Shown: positions 21,698 through 32,246, numbered from the stretch's first letter. The stretch: 64,000 bases of DNA from Ramlibacter pinisoli (GCF_009758015.1 NZ_WSEL01000003.1:1922001-1986000), one strand, 5' to 3'. Translations and numbers: made by a program. The notes: a model not told the origin generated them from the letters alone.

Positions 21698-22693
21698 TCA
21701 GTCGATGCGGATGTCGGCCGCCTTGATGGTGGCGCCCCACTTCTGGCGCTCGTCCTTGACGAAGGCATCCAGCTGGGCGGGGCCCATGAACAGGGGCTCG
21801 ACGCCGATGTCCAGCAGCTTGCGGCGGATCTCGGGGACCTGCAGCGCGCGCTGGACGTGCTGCGCGAACTTCTGCGTGACCTCCGGCGGCGTTCCGCGCG
21901 GGGCGAACAGCGCGTCCCAGGCCACGACGTCGAAGCCGGGCACGCCCTGCTCGGCCACGGACCGCACACCCGGCAGCATGTCGCTGGGCTTGAGGGACGT
22001 GATGCCGACCACCTTGAGCTTGCCGCTGGCGACATGGGGCCGGGCCGCGGTGACGGTGTCGATCACCAGCGGGATCTGCCCGCCGAGCACGTCGGTCATC
22101 GACTGCGCCGACGACTTGTACTTCACGGCGAACAGCGGCGCCTGGGCCGACTTCACGAACTGGGCGAAGACGACGTTGGCCGTGGTGCTGGGCAGGCCGA
22201 CGTTCAGCGTGCCGGGCCTGGCCTTGGCCTGCGCGACGAGTTCGGCGACCCCGTTGGCCGGCAGATCGGCCGCCGTGGAGCCGATCACCATCGGGAGCAG
22301 GCCAACCATCGCGACGGCGTCGAAATCCGCGGCCGCGTTGAACCCGGGATTCGGGTAGAGGAACTCGTTGGCCGCGTTGGTGGCGTTGGTGCCGAACAGG
22401 AAGGTGTAGCCGTCCGCCGGCGCCTTGGCGGCCGCAGCGGCGCCGATGTTGCCCCCCGCACCGGCCCGGTTCTCCACCACCAGCGGCTGGTTCAGCGTCC
22501 GGGACAGTTCCTGGCCGATCAGGCGCATCAGCACGTCGGCCCCCTGCCCCGCCGCGTAGGGAACGATGACGCGCACCGGCCGGTCGGGCCAAGCGGGCTG
22601 TGCCAGCGCGACCAACGGCGCTGCGAGGGCGCCGGCGGCCAGGGCGGAGCCGGCCTGGAGCAGGCGGCGGCGGGTGAGGACGGTCGTGTTCAT
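21698..22693 (-). CDS. Bug-family tripartite tricarboxylate receptor protein (2)
   Basis: A 331-residue periplasmic receptor. A twin-Arg-like signal (MNTTVLTRRRLLQAGSALAA) leads to WPDRPVRVIVPYAAGQGADV and ADGYTFLFG. It overlaps the SMP-30 gene by 4 bp and ends the long first operon, which also encodes a complete LIV-type ABC importer; two uptake routes for related acids are implied. Substrate unknown. Confidence 0.93.
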   Translation of the reverse strand: MNTTVLTRRRLLQAGSALAAGALAAPLVALAQPAWPDRPVRVIVPYAAGQGADVLMRLIGQELSRTLNQPLVVENRAGAGGNIGAAAAAKAPADGYTFLFGTNATNAANEFLYPNPGFNAAADFDAVAMVGLLPMVIGSTAADLPANGVAELVAQAKARPGTLNVGLPSTTANVVFAQFVKSAQAPLFAVKYKSSAQSMTDVLGGQIPLVIDTVTAARPHVASGKLKVVGITSLKPSDMLPGVRSVAEQGVPGFDVVAWDALFAPRGTPPEVTQKFAQHVQRALQVPEIRRKLLDIGVEPLFMGPAQLDAFVKDERQKWGATIKAADIRID

Positions 22694-23627
22694 GCGGAGG
22701 GATCCTGGTGGGCCAGTGCCAGCCCGGCGCGCGGCCACTGGGCCGCGAACAGCTGGCCGTAGCCGGACAGGGTGATGAAGGCGGTGCGCCGCCCGGGGCC
22801 GCCGAAGCAGATGTTGGTGCAGTAGCCCTCCGGCGCGGCGTGGAACTCCAGCAGATCGCCGGCCGGCGAGAAGACGTGGATGCCCCCGTTCACGAGGGTG
22901 GCCACGCAGACATTGCCGCCCTCCTCGAGGGCGAGCGAATCGAAGCGCTGGAAGCCCGGCAGGCCATGGACGAGCTGTCCGCCGTTCGGCGACGGCCAGG
23001 GCGCCAGGCCCAGGACGCCCGCTTCCAGGACCGGATACGCCCACAGGCGGCCGGTCTCGGTTTCCGACACGTAGAGGGTGGCGCCGTCCGGCGACAGTCC
23101 GACCCCGTTGGGCGTGAGGAAGGGGTGGGCGGCGCGCCGGATGAAGCTGCCGTCCGTGCGCGCGTAGTACACGGCGCCGCGCACGATGCGGTCCTCGAAG
23201 GTCTTGCCGAAGTCGCTGAACCAGAAGCCGCCCTGGCCATCGAACACGATGTCGTTGGGGCCGTGCAGCGCGACGCCGTCGCAGTGCGTGTACAGCTGCT
23301 CCACCGTGCCGGTGGCGAGGTTCACGCGCTGGATGGCGCCCCCGGCGTAGTCGGCGGCCGCACCGGTGGGCCGGGTGAAGCCGTCGTCGGTGCGCCAGCT
23401 GAAGCCGCCGTTGTTGCAGACGTAGCAGTGGCCATCGGGGCCGATCGCAGCGCCGTTGGGACCGCCGCCCAGGTGGGCGACGACGTCGACGGCGCCGGCC
23501 GGCCAGACGCGGGTGAGCGTGCCGCCGGCGATTTCCGTCACCAGCACGCTGCCATCCTGGAGGGCGACCGGCCCCTCGGGAAAGCGCAGGCCGCTGGCGA
23601 CCACCTGTCCGTCCAACCGGAACTGCT

Positions 23628-23631
<4 letters not shown>
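22690..23631 (-). CDS. SMP-30/gluconolactonase-family lactonase
   Basis: A 313-residue six-bladed beta-propeller. Metal-site residues expected in this family are seen in RFPEGPVALQDG (Glu), NNGGFSW, GPNDIVFDGQGG (Asn/Asp) and GVGLSPDGATLYVSET (Asp). There is no signal peptide, so it is cytosolic. It probably opens a lactone intermediate or substrate. It is coupled by 4-bp overlaps to the ABC ATPase upstream and the Bug receptor downstream. Confidence 0.92.
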
Positions 23632-24390
<759 letters not shown>

Positions 24391-24398
<8 letters not shown>

Positions 24399-25173
24399 CC
24401 TCGTCTCCCAGGTAGACCCGCACGACCTCGGGGTTGGCGCGCACCTGCGCCGGGCTGCCGGAAGCCAGCAGGCGGCCGACGTTGAGCACGTGGATGGTGT
24501 CGCAGACGGCCATGATCAGATCCATGTCGTGTTCGACGACCACCAGCACCAGCTGCGGCGACCGCAGCTTCTGCAGCGCCAGCGCCAGGTCGTGCGTCTC
24601 CACCGAATTCAGGCCGGCGGCCGGTTCGTCGAGCAGCAGCACGCGGGGCGACCCGGCGATGGCGCGCGCGATCTCGGCCAGGCGCAGGGTGCCGGGCGGC
24701 AGTTGCGCCGGCGACTCGTCGGCCACGTGGGCGATGCCGAGCCTGGCCAGGGCCGCCAGCGCCTGTTCGCGGTTGCGCACCCGTTCGGCACGCCCGCCCG
24801 CCAGCGGCAGGAAGGCATCCAGCCAGCCCGATGTCGACTGCCGGTCGAGCCCGATCATGACGTTCTCGACCACGCTCAGTTCCGGGCACAGCGCCACGTG
24901 CTGGAAGCTGCGCGAGAAGCCCAGCGCGGCGCGCCCGGTCGGCGGCAGGGCGTCGATGCGCCGGCCGGCGAACCGGATCCCGCCCTGCCGGGGCGCATAG
25001 AGGCCGGTGAGGCAGTTGAAGAAGCTGGTCTTGCCGGCCCCGTTGGGGCCGATCAGGCCGGTGATCTCGCCCGCCCGCAGCTCCAGCGCGAGGTCGTGCA
25101 GGACCTGGTTGCCGCCGAACGACAGCGACAGGTTCTCCACCACCAGCGTGGGGGCGTCGAGGACGGCGCTCAT
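24391..25173 (-). CDS. LIV-type ABC transporter ATP-binding protein (LivG-like), degenerate signature
   Basis: A 260-residue ATPase. Walker A GPNGAGKTS, Walker B RVLLLDEPAAGLN and the His switch VVVEHDMD are normal. The ABC signature, normally LSxGQ or LSYGQ, reads LPPGT (AQLPPGTLRLAEIARAI). ATP hydrolysis at one of the two composite sites may be altered. ATG at 25173 overlaps the permease stop by 4 bp. Confidence 0.93.
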
Positions 25174-26165
25174 GTGCGGCCTCCCTCGAGGCGGGCCCGG
25201 ACGTGGGGCGGCAGGGCATTGACGCCCAGCACCACCGCCAGCAGCGCGGCGCCGTAGAGGATGGGCACCCAGTTGCCGGCCCCCGCCAGCAGCAGCGGCA
25301 TCAGGGTGAGGAACAGGCCGCCGACCAGGCTGCCCACCAGGGACAGCGAATAGAGGCTCACCACCGAGCCGACCAGCAGGAAGATCGACGTCCAGAGGGT
25401 GAAGCTGTTGGGAGAGACGGTCGAGGAACTGAAGGACAGCAGCGCCCCGGCGATGGCGGCGATGGCGCCGCTCAGGGCCATGCACCACAGGCGGGCCCAG
25501 CTGCGGCGGATGCCGAACGATTCCGCTGCATGGGCGGAGGTGCGGATCAGCAGCAGCGCCATGGCCTGGCGCGAGCGGCGGAAGTTCTTCAGCAGCAGGA
25601 CCACGGCCGCCAGGCCCAGCAGCGGCAGGTAGTAGCGCTGGAGCGACTTGGCGGCACCGGGCACCGCATCGAGCTTGACGTACAGGCCTTCGTAGCCGCC
25701 CGACAGCGTGGAGAAGTGCAGCAGCACCTCCGGCAGCGAGAGCGCCAGCGCCATCGTCGCGACGGCCAGGTAGATGCCGGACAGGTGGCGCGAGGGGAAC
25801 GCGAACGCCGCGCCGAGCAGGGCGCCCGCGACGGCCGCCAGCGGCAGCGCGGCGAGCACCGACAAGCCCAGGTACTTCTCCATCAGGGCGACCGTGTAGG
25901 CCCCGGCGGCGACGAAGACGCCGTGGCCGATCGACACCTCGCCGCCGTAGCGGACCAGGAAGCTCACCGAGAGGATGGCGATGGCGTTGGCAAAGCACAG
26001 GCCCAGCGTGAACGTCCAGTAGCCACCGGCCAGCAGCGGCAGGACCAGCAGCACGCCCAGGCCGAGCGCCGGCAGGACGGCCGACAGCGGCCGGCGCGCC
26101 CCGGCGGCGGCAGGCTGCGCGGCCACCGGTTGCGCGGCGGCGGTGGTCAGCGGCAGGCTAGACAC
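25170..26165 (-). CDS. LIV-type ABC transporter permease (LivM-like)
   Basis: A 331-residue inner-membrane permease with about ten hydrophobic helices. The LivM-type segments GGEVSIGHGVFVAAGAYTVA and LSGIYLAVATMALALS are present. The GTG at 26165 is preferred because GGAGG lies 7 nt upstream; the GTG at 26171 would overlap that site. The N-terminal 30 residues are Ala/Pro-rich. The start overlaps the end of the LivH-like gene. Confidence 0.93.
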   Translation of the reverse strand: MSSLPLTTAAAQPVAAQPAAAGARRPLSAVLPALGLGVLLVLPLLAGGYWTFTLGLCFANAIAILSVSFLVRYGGEVSIGHGVFVAAGAYTVALMEKYLGLSVLAALPLAAVAGALLGAAFAFPSRHLSGIYLAVATMALALSLPEVLLHFSTLSGGYEGLYVKLDAVPGAAKSLQRYYLPLLGLAAVVLLLKNFRRSRQAMALLLIRTSAHAAESFGIRRSWARLWCMALSGAIAAIAGALLSFSSSTVSPNSFTLWTSIFLLVGSVVSLYSLSLVGSLVGGLFLTLMPLLLAGAGNWVPILYGAALLAVVLGVNALPPHVRARLEGGRT

Positions 26166-27036
26166 GGGCACCTCCGCGCACGGCCAGGACGCCCTTGGGG
26201 AACAGGTTCAGGACGAGCAGGATGATGGCCAGCTGGTAGGTGTTGTTGAACTCCGCGGCGACGTAGAACGACAGCAGGTTCATCAGCACGCCGATGAAGA
26301 TGCCGCCCAGCACCGCGCCGGGCAGGCTGCTGAAGCCGCCGACGACGGCGGCTGCGAACGCCTGCAACATGAAGGACGCGACGCTGGTCGACGACAGGAA
26401 GGTGGTTGGCACGATCAGCAGGGAAGCGACCAGGCCGAGCACGCCCGCCACCACCCACGAGAACAGGTGCACGTTGCGCAGGTTCAGCCCGCAGACCCGG
26501 CTGGCGAACGGGTTGGCCGACACGGCGCGGAAGGCGATGCCGACACGGGTGCGCTCGATCAGCAGGTAGAGCAGGCCGATGGCCGTGGCCGTCACCAGCA
26601 GCACCGCCACGTCGTACGAGGTCACGCGGATGGGCCCGAGCTGCGCCTTCCACGCCGGCAGCGGCAGGTCCATCGACACCACGTTGGAGCCGAACACCAG
26701 CTGCGTGACGCCCTGGGCGACCAGGCCGATGCCGAGGGTCGCGATGGTGCTGGTGAGGTCCGACTTGAACACCAGCGGCGCGATCAGCAGGTAGCTGGCC
26801 GCCATCACCACGACCATGATGGCGAGCGTGAGCACCACGGCAACGCCCCACGCCATGTTGCCCAGGATGCCGGCCGTGAAGCCGAAGACGATGAACGCGG
26901 CCAGACCGGCGAGGTTGCCGTGGGCGAAGTTCACGACGTTCGAGCTCTTGTAGATCAGCACGATGCCGATGGCGCCCATGGCGTACAGGCAGCCGCTGAT
27001 GACGCCCGACCAGGCCAGGCCGATGAGGTCGCCCAT
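26158..27036 (-). CDS. LIV-type ABC transporter permease (LivH-like)
   Basis: A 292-residue inner-membrane permease. It has the LivH signatures YAMGAIGIVLIYKSSNVVNF and AFAAAVVGGFSSLPGAVLGG, with about eight hydrophobic helices. It lies 5 bp after the dehydrogenase gene and pairs with the LivM-like permease. Confidence 0.94.
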   Translation of the reverse strand: MGDLIGLAWSGVISGCLYAMGAIGIVLIYKSSNVVNFAHGNLAGLAAFIVFGFTAGILGNMAWGVAVVLTLAIMVVVMAASYLLIAPLVFKSDLTSTIATLGIGLVAQGVTQLVFGSNVVSMDLPLPAWKAQLGPIRVTSYDVAVLLVTATAIGLLYLLIERTRVGIAFRAVSANPFASRVCGLNLRNVHLFSWVVAGVLGLVASLLIVPTTFLSSTSVASFMLQAFAAAVVGGFSSLPGAVLGGIFIGVLMNLLSFYVAAEFNNTYQLAIILLVLNLFPKGVLAVRGGARV

Positions 27037-27041
27037 GTGGC

Positions 27042-27980
27042 TCAGCCCTCGCCCGCCGGCGCCGGCGCCGGCGCCGGCGCCGGTCCGATGCTGCGGTCGA
27101 CCATCTCGATCACCGCCGGGAAGTAGCGCCCGCTGAACCCGTTGCCCGCGGTCGCTTCGTAGTAGCGCCGGGCCAGGTCGGCCACGTGGGCCGCGACGCC
27201 GGTCTGGGCCGCCAGTTCGAGCACGTAGCCCAGGTCCTTCAGCACGTACTCGGGCGGAAACGACTTGTCCGGGAACTCGCGCGGCAGCATGGCCTTGCGC
27301 CCGTGGTTACGCAGCACGAAGCTGTCGCCCGACCCTTTCGCCACCGCATCGAGCAGCATGGCCGGCGCGACGCCGGCGCGCTGGCCCAGCACCATCATCT
27401 CGGCCAGGGCCATGGTGTTCTCGAACACCAGCGCGTTGTTGATCAACTTGACGACCTGCCCGCACCCGACCTCGCCGCAGCGCGTCACGTCCGACCCGAT
27501 GTAGCGCAGGAGCGGCTCGATCTTGTCGAACAGCGCCTGCTCCGCCCCGACCATGATGCTGAGATCGCCGCGCTGCGCGGCTTCCCGTGTGCGGGCCACC
27601 GGCGCATCGGCGAAGGCGACGTTGCGGGCGCGCAGGCGCTCGGCGACGTCGCGCGCGGCCGCGACCGCGGTGGTGCTCAGGTCGACGACGATCCAGGGCT
27701 TGCGCTCGCCGCTGGTCAGCCCCTCGGCGCCGAGACACACGCGCTCGACCTGCGGGGCGCCCGGCAGCGACAGGAAGACGATGTCCGCCCGCGCGGCGAT
27801 CTCGGCCACCGACCCGGCGCGCAGGGCCTTGGTGCCGTGCAGGGCGGCGTCGAACGCGGCAGGACTGGCGTCATAGGCGATGACGTCCTCGCCGTGCTTG
27901 AGGGCCATGTTGCGGCACATCGGGCCGCCCATCACGCCCAGGCCGATGAAGCCGATGGAAGGTCCGGTCTGGAATCGCAT
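27042..27980 (-). CDS. 3-hydroxyisobutyrate dehydrogenase-family oxidoreductase
   Basis: A 312-residue NAD(P)-dependent beta-hydroxyacid dehydrogenase. The Rossmann motif is IGFIGLGVMGGPMCRNMA. The substrate loop reads DAPVARTREAAQRG where DAPVSGG is usual. The catalytic Lys is in GQVVKLINNAL. The C-terminus ends in an Ala-Pro repeat (APAPAPAPAGEG) encoded by a GGCGCC hexamer run. It would oxidise a 3-hydroxyacid or reduce a semialdehyde. Confidence 0.9.
   Translation of the reverse strand: MRFQTGPSIGFIGLGVMGGPMCRNMALKHGEDVIAYDASPAAFDAALHGTKALRAGSVAEIAARADIVFLSLPGAPQVERVCLGAEGLTSGERKPWIVVDLSTTAVAAARDVAERLRARNVAFADAPVARTREAAQRGDLSIMVGAEQALFDKIEPLLRYIGSDVTRCGEVGCGQVVKLINNALVFENTMALAEMMVLGQRAGVAPAMLLDAVAKGSGDSFVLRNHGRKAMLPREFPDKSFPPEYVLKDLGYVLELAAQTGVAAHVADLARRYYEATAGNGFSGRYFPAVIEMVDRSIGPAPAPAPAPAGEG
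27052..27083. repeat. GCCGGC/GGCGCC hexanucleotide run
   Basis: About five tandem copies of a GC-only hexamer in the last codons of the dehydrogenase, giving an Ala-Pro tail. It is the sort of run that can change copy number by slippage; changes of six bases would keep the frame and alter tail length only. Confidence 0.7.
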
Positions 27981-27989
27981 GGCCGTGCC

Positions 27990-28736
27990 TCAGTCCATCC
28001 ACATGCCGCCGCTGATGTCCAGCGACGTGCCCGTGATCCAGTTGGACGCGGGCGAGCACAGGAACAGCGCCGCCTGCGCGATGTCGACCGCGTTGCCGTA
28101 ACGGCCGAGGGGGACGGTGGCGTTGGCCGCCGGCGCGCCCGTGCTGCCGGTCACGTTGGCCCACATCGCCGTCTCGACCGGGCCGGGCGCGAGGGTGTTG
28201 GCGTACACCCCGTGCGGCGCCCCGGCCTTGGCGATCCAGCGCATCAGGCCATGCACCGCCGCCTTCGACGCGACGTAGGCCGGCCCGGAGGCGACACCAC
28301 CGTTCTTGGCGGCGATGGAGCCCGCCGCCAGGATCTTGCCGAAGCCCCGCTGGCACATCAGGGGAAACAGCTTGCGGGTCGGGTTGACCACGCCGTTGAC
28401 GTTGACCGACAGGATGTCGTCCCACTCCTGGTCGGTGCTGTCGCCCAGCGGGGTGCGGGCGATGATGCCGGCGCACAGCACCAGGATGTCGACCTTGCCG
28501 TGTTCGGCGATGACGGCGTCGACCACCTTGTCGGTGGCGGCACGCGAGGTGACGTCGTACTGGCGGTACTGGATGCCGGGGCCCACGTCCTCGTGCTCGG
28601 CGCGGTCGGTGGCGACCACGCGGGCGCCCGCTGCCTTGAACGCCGCGGCGATCGCGCGGCCCATGCCGCCGGCTCCGCCCGTGATCAGTGCGACCTGGCC
28701 CTCCAGGCTCGGGGGGCCGCTCAGATGCTGTGCCAT
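27990..28736 (-). CDS. short-chain dehydrogenase/reductase
   Basis: A 248-residue SDR. The cofactor motif is TGGAGGMGRAI, the NNAG-equivalent is LCAGIIA, and the catalytic Ser/Tyr/Lys are in GSIAAKNGGVASGPAYVASK. The C-terminus GTSLDISGGMWMD is typical. ATG at 28736 replaces an upstream in-frame start that has no homology. It lies 9 bp upstream of the 3-hydroxyisobutyrate-type dehydrogenase gene. Confidence 0.92.
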   Translation of the reverse strand: MAQHLSGPPSLEGQVALITGGAGGMGRAIAAAFKAAGARVVATDRAEHEDVGPGIQYRQYDVTSRAATDKVVDAVIAEHGKVDILVLCAGIIARTPLGDSTDQEWDDILSVNVNGVVNPTRKLFPLMCQRGFGKILAAGSIAAKNGGVASGPAYVASKAAVHGLMRWIAKAGAPHGVYANTLAPGPVETAMWANVTGSTGAPAANATVPLGRYGNAVDIAQAALFLCSPASNWITGTSLDISGGMWMD

Positions 28737-28759
28737 GTGTCTGTACTCCTTGAATTCGA

Positions 28760-29602
28760 TCAGCGGAAGGTCGCGGTGGCCGACATGGCCAGCTCGCCGT
28801 CCGGTCCCCGCGCCCACAGCGCGAGCGTTCCATCGCCGGCGTCGCGTCCCTCGAGCCGGAACGGACGGCCCGCGATCAGCGGGTTGACGCCGCGGAAGTC
28901 GAAGCGCGCGAGCGGACGGCCGCCGCCCTGCTCCAGCGCCAGCTGCTGCAGCAGCGTGGCCGTCAGCGGACCGTGCACGACCAGCCCCGGGTAGCCCTCC
29001 TCGTCACGGGCATAGGCCTGGTCGTAGTGGATGCGGTGACCGTTGAAGGTCAACGCCGAGTAGCGAAAGAGCAGCGTGGTGTCGGGCACGACGTCGCGGC
29101 CCCACTGCGCCTGGCCGTCGAAGCGCTCCGGCCTGGCCGCGGGCGCGGCCGACGGCGGCGTGGCTTCCCGGTAGACGATGTCCTGCTCCTCGACGATGCA
29201 GGTCCTGCCCTGGCTGGAGGTCGTGTGTTCCACGGTCACGAACCACAGCGACCCGCGCTTGCCGACCTTGTTCTCCACCTTGGCGATGCGGCTGGCACGC
29301 GTGGCCTGCCCTTCGACGAGGAGGTCACCGGTGTAGCTCAGCCGGCTGCCGGCCCACATGCGGCGTGGCAGTTCGATCGGCGGCAGGAAGCCGCCGCGCT
29401 TCGGGTGTCCGTCAGTGCCCAGGCCACTGCGGGCCACCGTGGGATTGAAGAACAGCCACTGCCAGCCGGGGGGCAGCGCCGTGCCCGCCTGCGGGGCGGC
29501 CGGCCAGTCCAGCGTGGCGGCCATGGCCTGGACGACCCTGGCGTCGATGCGCTCGGTGGTCGATTCCTGGCGGCCCACCCAGTCGGCGTAGTTCACGGTC
29601 AC
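28760..29602 (-). CDS. MaoC/HTD2-like hydratase (mesaconyl-C4-CoA hydratase type)
   Basis: A 280-residue double hot-dog protein. The second half has FNGHRIHYDQAYARDEEGYP followed by GLVVHGPL, the catalytic Asp/His pattern of HTD2-like and mesaconyl-C4-CoA hydratases. The first half has LPRRMWAGSRLSY, also typical. Length equals that of the Chloroflexus-type enzyme (about 280). The GTG at 29602 follows a GAGGTG site; a second GTG six bases on is possible. It probably adds water to a branched enoyl-CoA. Confidence 0.87.
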   Translation of the reverse strand: MTVNYADWVGRQESTTERIDARVVQAMAATLDWPAAPQAGTALPPGWQWLFFNPTVARSGLGTDGHPKRGGFLPPIELPRRMWAGSRLSYTGDLLVEGQATRASRIAKVENKVGKRGSLWFVTVEHTTSSQGRTCIVEEQDIVYREATPPSAAPAARPERFDGQAQWGRDVVPDTTLLFRYSALTFNGHRIHYDQAYARDEEGYPGLVVHGPLTATLLQQLALEQGGGRPLARFDFRGVNPLIAGRPFRLEGRDAGDGTLALWARGPDGELAMSATATFR

Positions 29603-29611
29603 GCGGGCACC

Positions 29612-30823
29612 TCAGGAGAGCTTGGCGTCGAACACTTCGGCCGGGTAGGGCTTGAAGTCGCGCACCAGCTTGAAGCTGCCGTCCGCCGCCGCCTGGACCA
29701 TGCCTTCCTGGCGGGCGCCGCGATGGTCGCCGGCCTTGAAGCTCACGTTGCGCGCACCTCCGACGCTCTGGTTGGTCATCGTCTCCATCACGTCGACGAG
29801 GTTGGCCCGCGTGAGCGGCTTGCCGCTGGCCAGCAGCATCTGGAAGCCCTTGACGAACAGGGCACCGTTGCTCCACCCGTTCAGGCCGAACACGCCGATG
29901 GGGTCGCTCGGGTAGTTCTTGGCGACGTGGTCGCGGTAGGCCTTGACGTTGGGATCATCGGCCGTGACCGGCAGCAGCCAGGACGAGAAGTACACGCCGT
30001 CGAGCAGCGGGCCGGCCAGCTTGCGGGTGGTGGGATCGGCGGTGAAGAACGGCGCCATCCACTTGGCGTCGTAGCCGATGCGTTCGGCCGCTTTCAGGGC
30101 GGCGGCCAGGTTGGCGTTGGAGCCGAACAGGATGACCACGTCGGCCTTCGCGTTCGCCAGCCGGCGCACGTGCGGGGTGAAGTCGGTGTTGCGCACCTCG
30201 AACGGGATCGACTCCACCGGCTCCTTCTTGCTCGTCGCGCAGTGGAGGTCGAAGCCGCGCTTGGCCGACCGCCCCAGCTCGTCGTTCTCCCACAGCAGCG
30301 CCACGCGGGCTGCCTTCAGGTCGGTCCAGGCGTAGTCGAGGTTGGAGGCTGCCGACCAGCCGTAGTCGGGCAGGAGCGGAAAGGCCAGCCGCTCGGCGAA
30401 CAGCGCCGTGGCGCCGCCGATGGGACCGATCACCGGGAGGCCGACCTCCTTCGCATAGGGCAGCACGGCCACCGACTGCGCGGTGCCGACCGGGGCGGCC
30501 AGCGCGAAGACCTTGTTCTCCTCGACCAGGCGGCGCGTGACGGCCACGCTGCGCGCCGGCTCATAGCCGTCGTCGTAGGTCACGTAGTTGATCTTCCAGC
30601 CGTTGAGCTGGTTGGTCTCGTTGGCCCACTTGAAGCACGACTCGGCCGCGTGGGTGAGGATCGTGTAGAAGGGCACCGGACCCGTGATCGGCGTGAACGC
30701 GCCCACGGTCACGGTCTTGGCCGCCACATCGATGCCGGGCGACGCCTGCTGGGCGCCGGCCAGGCCCGGGACGGCTGCCGCGGCGGCGGCCGCAGTGCTG
30801 GAGAGGAAGGTCCTTCTAAGCAT
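29612..30823 (-). CDS. LIV-type ABC transporter substrate-binding protein
   Basis: A 403-residue periplasmic receptor. A signal peptide (MLRRTFLSSTAAAAAAAVPGLAGA) precedes a type-I binding fold (VGAFTPITGPVPFYTILTHA; VIGPIGGATALFAE). ATG at 30823 has AAGGAG upstream. It leads the ten-gene leftward operon, with GAATGCATTC 50 bp before its start. The carried compound is unknown; the operon implies an organic acid rather than an amino acid. Confidence 0.93.
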   Translation of the reverse strand: MLRRTFLSSTAAAAAAAVPGLAGAQQASPGIDVAAKTVTVGAFTPITGPVPFYTILTHAAESCFKWANETNQLNGWKINYVTYDDGYEPARSVAVTRRLVEENKVFALAAPVGTAQSVAVLPYAKEVGLPVIGPIGGATALFAERLAFPLLPDYGWSAASNLDYAWTDLKAARVALLWENDELGRSAKRGFDLHCATSKKEPVESIPFEVRNTDFTPHVRRLANAKADVVILFGSNANLAAALKAAERIGYDAKWMAPFFTADPTTRKLAGPLLDGVYFSSWLLPVTADDPNVKAYRDHVAKNYPSDPIGVFGLNGWSNGALFVKGFQMLLASGKPLTRANLVDVMETMTNQSVGGARNVSFKAGDHRGARQEGMVQAAADGSFKLVRDFKPYPAEVFDAKLS

Positions 30824-30872
30824 GGTCGAGTCTCCTTGGGGGAATGGCGGCCGGTTGCTGCGCCGTTCGGAA

Positions 30873-30882
30873 GAATGCATTC
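30873..30882. promoter_or_regulatory. GAATGCATTC operator site 4 (leftward operon)
   Basis: A perfect palindrome, extended to AGAATGCATTCT, in the divergent gap before the ABC receptor gene. On the minus strand it overlaps a -10-like TAGAAT (30879-30884), so a bound protein would block RNA polymerase. Confidence 0.8.
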
Positions 30883-30999
30883 TATATGGTGTTCGGCACG
30901 CCGCCGATTCCGGGTTTACCCGCGTTCATCCCTTGAAATTGCGCTCCAAAGGCGCTCAGAACGAGAGATCACGCAACTCGGCAGATCGCCTCATTGTGT

Positions 31000-31011
31000 A
31001 GAATGCATTCT
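31000..31011. promoter_or_regulatory. GAATGCATTC operator site 5 (rightward gene)
   Basis: The same 12-mer AGAATGCATTCT as site 4, 15 bp before the GTG of the third CoA-transferase. TAGAAT at 30999-31004 can serve as -10. The pair of identical sites faces both directions of one divergent promoter region. Confidence 0.8.
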
Positions 31012-31025
31012 TTTGAGGACTGATC

Positions 31026-32246
31026 GTGGACACTCCTTCCCTCGCCGGCCTGCGCGTCATCGAACTGGGCACGATGCTGGCGGCGCCGTTCGCCGCCCAC
31101 ATCCTGTCGCAGCTGGGCGCGGAGGTGATCAAGGTCGAACCGCCACGGGGCGACCCGACCCGCGCCCTGGTCCGCGGCGGCCCCAGCGGAACCTTCATCG
31201 CCTACAGCCACGGCAAGAAGAGCGTGTGCCTCGACCTGGCCACGGCGGACGGCCACGCGGCCTTCCGCAAACTGTTGGCCGGCGCCGATGCGCTGGTGCA
31301 CAACCTGGCGCCCAAGGCGGCGCGCAAGCTCCAGCTCACCCAGCAGGACTGCCAGGCCATCAACCCGCGGCTGATCTACTGCCACATCCGCGGCTACGCA
31401 GCCGGTCCCCAGGAAGACGACCTCGCCTCCAATCCCGTCGCGGAAGCGGCGACCGGGGTGATGGAGGGCAACGTGATCAACGGCCGGCCGAGCCGGCTGG
31501 GCCCTTCGTACCATGACCAGTTCGCGGGCGCCTATGCCGTGATCGGCATCCTGTCGTCGCTGCTGCAGGCCAGGCAGGGTCGCCAGCCGGCGCCGGTCGA
31601 GGTCGGCCTGTACGAGACCGGGCTGCACGTCGCCTCCCGCGACCTGGTGGGCGTCCAGCTGAAGACGCAGCTGCTGGGGCGGGCCGAGCGCGAGCCGCAC
31701 GGCGAGTTCAGCATGCCGGGCTACGGCGCCTACCGCACCGCCGACGGCCGCTGGATGTACCTGCTGATGCTCACCGACGCCCACTGGGCGAAGTTCTGCC
31801 GGGCCCTGGCCCTGCCGCAGGCCGACGACGAGTCGCTGGCCCTGCTGAAGAACCGCAAGAAGGCCCGTGACGCGGTCGAGGCCGTCGTGAAGAGCGCCAT
31901 CGGCGCGCTCACCTTCGAGCAGGCCGCGGCCCGGCTGCAGGCGGCCGGCGTGGGTTTCACCGAGGTGCTGCCGCTGGAGCGCGTGCTGGATGCCCCGCAG
32001 GCCCGCCACCCGGGCAAGCTGCGCGACGTGGGCTACCGCGGCTTCGGCTTCCAGGTGCCCGAGTTCCCCCGCCTAGGCGCGGTCGGTGACGTGGCGACAG
32101 TGCCCCCGGCGGAGCTGGGTGAACACACGCTGGAGGTCCTGCGCGCGGCCGGCCTCGACGCGGCGGAGTGCGACCGGCTCGTGACCTCCGGCGCGGCGGG
32201 CATCGCCACGCCCCAGTCGTTCGCCTGGGCGCCGGTGCGTGGCTAG
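31026..32246 (+). CDS. CaiB/BaiF-type CoA-transferase (3)
   Basis: A 406-residue class III CoA-transferase. Family anchors are LAGLRVIELGTMLAAPFAAH, ILSQLGAEVIKVEPPRGDPT and HIRGYAAGPQEDD. The putative catalytic Asp is in SYHDQFAGAYAVIG. GTG start with GAGGA 7 nt upstream. It is a single rightward gene divergent from the ABC operon and shares its operator type. A third such enzyme in one island suggests sequential CoA activation of substrate and intermediate. Confidence 0.92.
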   Translation: MDTPSLAGLRVIELGTMLAAPFAAHILSQLGAEVIKVEPPRGDPTRALVRGGPSGTFIAYSHGKKSVCLDLATADGHAAFRKLLAGADALVHNLAPKAARKLQLTQQDCQAINPRLIYCHIRGYAAGPQEDDLASNPVAEAATGVMEGNVINGRPSRLGPSYHDQFAGAYAVIGILSSLLQARQGRQPAPVEVGLYETGLHVASRDLVGVQLKTQLLGRAEREPHGEFSMPGYGAYRTADGRWMYLLMLTDAHWAKFCRALALPQADDESLALLKNRKKARDAVEAVVKSAIGALTFEQAAARLQAAGVGFTEVLPLERVLDAPQARHPGKLRDVGYRGFGFQVPEFPRLGAVGDVATVPPAELGEHTLEVLRAAGLDAAECDRLVTSGAAGIATPQSFAWAPVRG

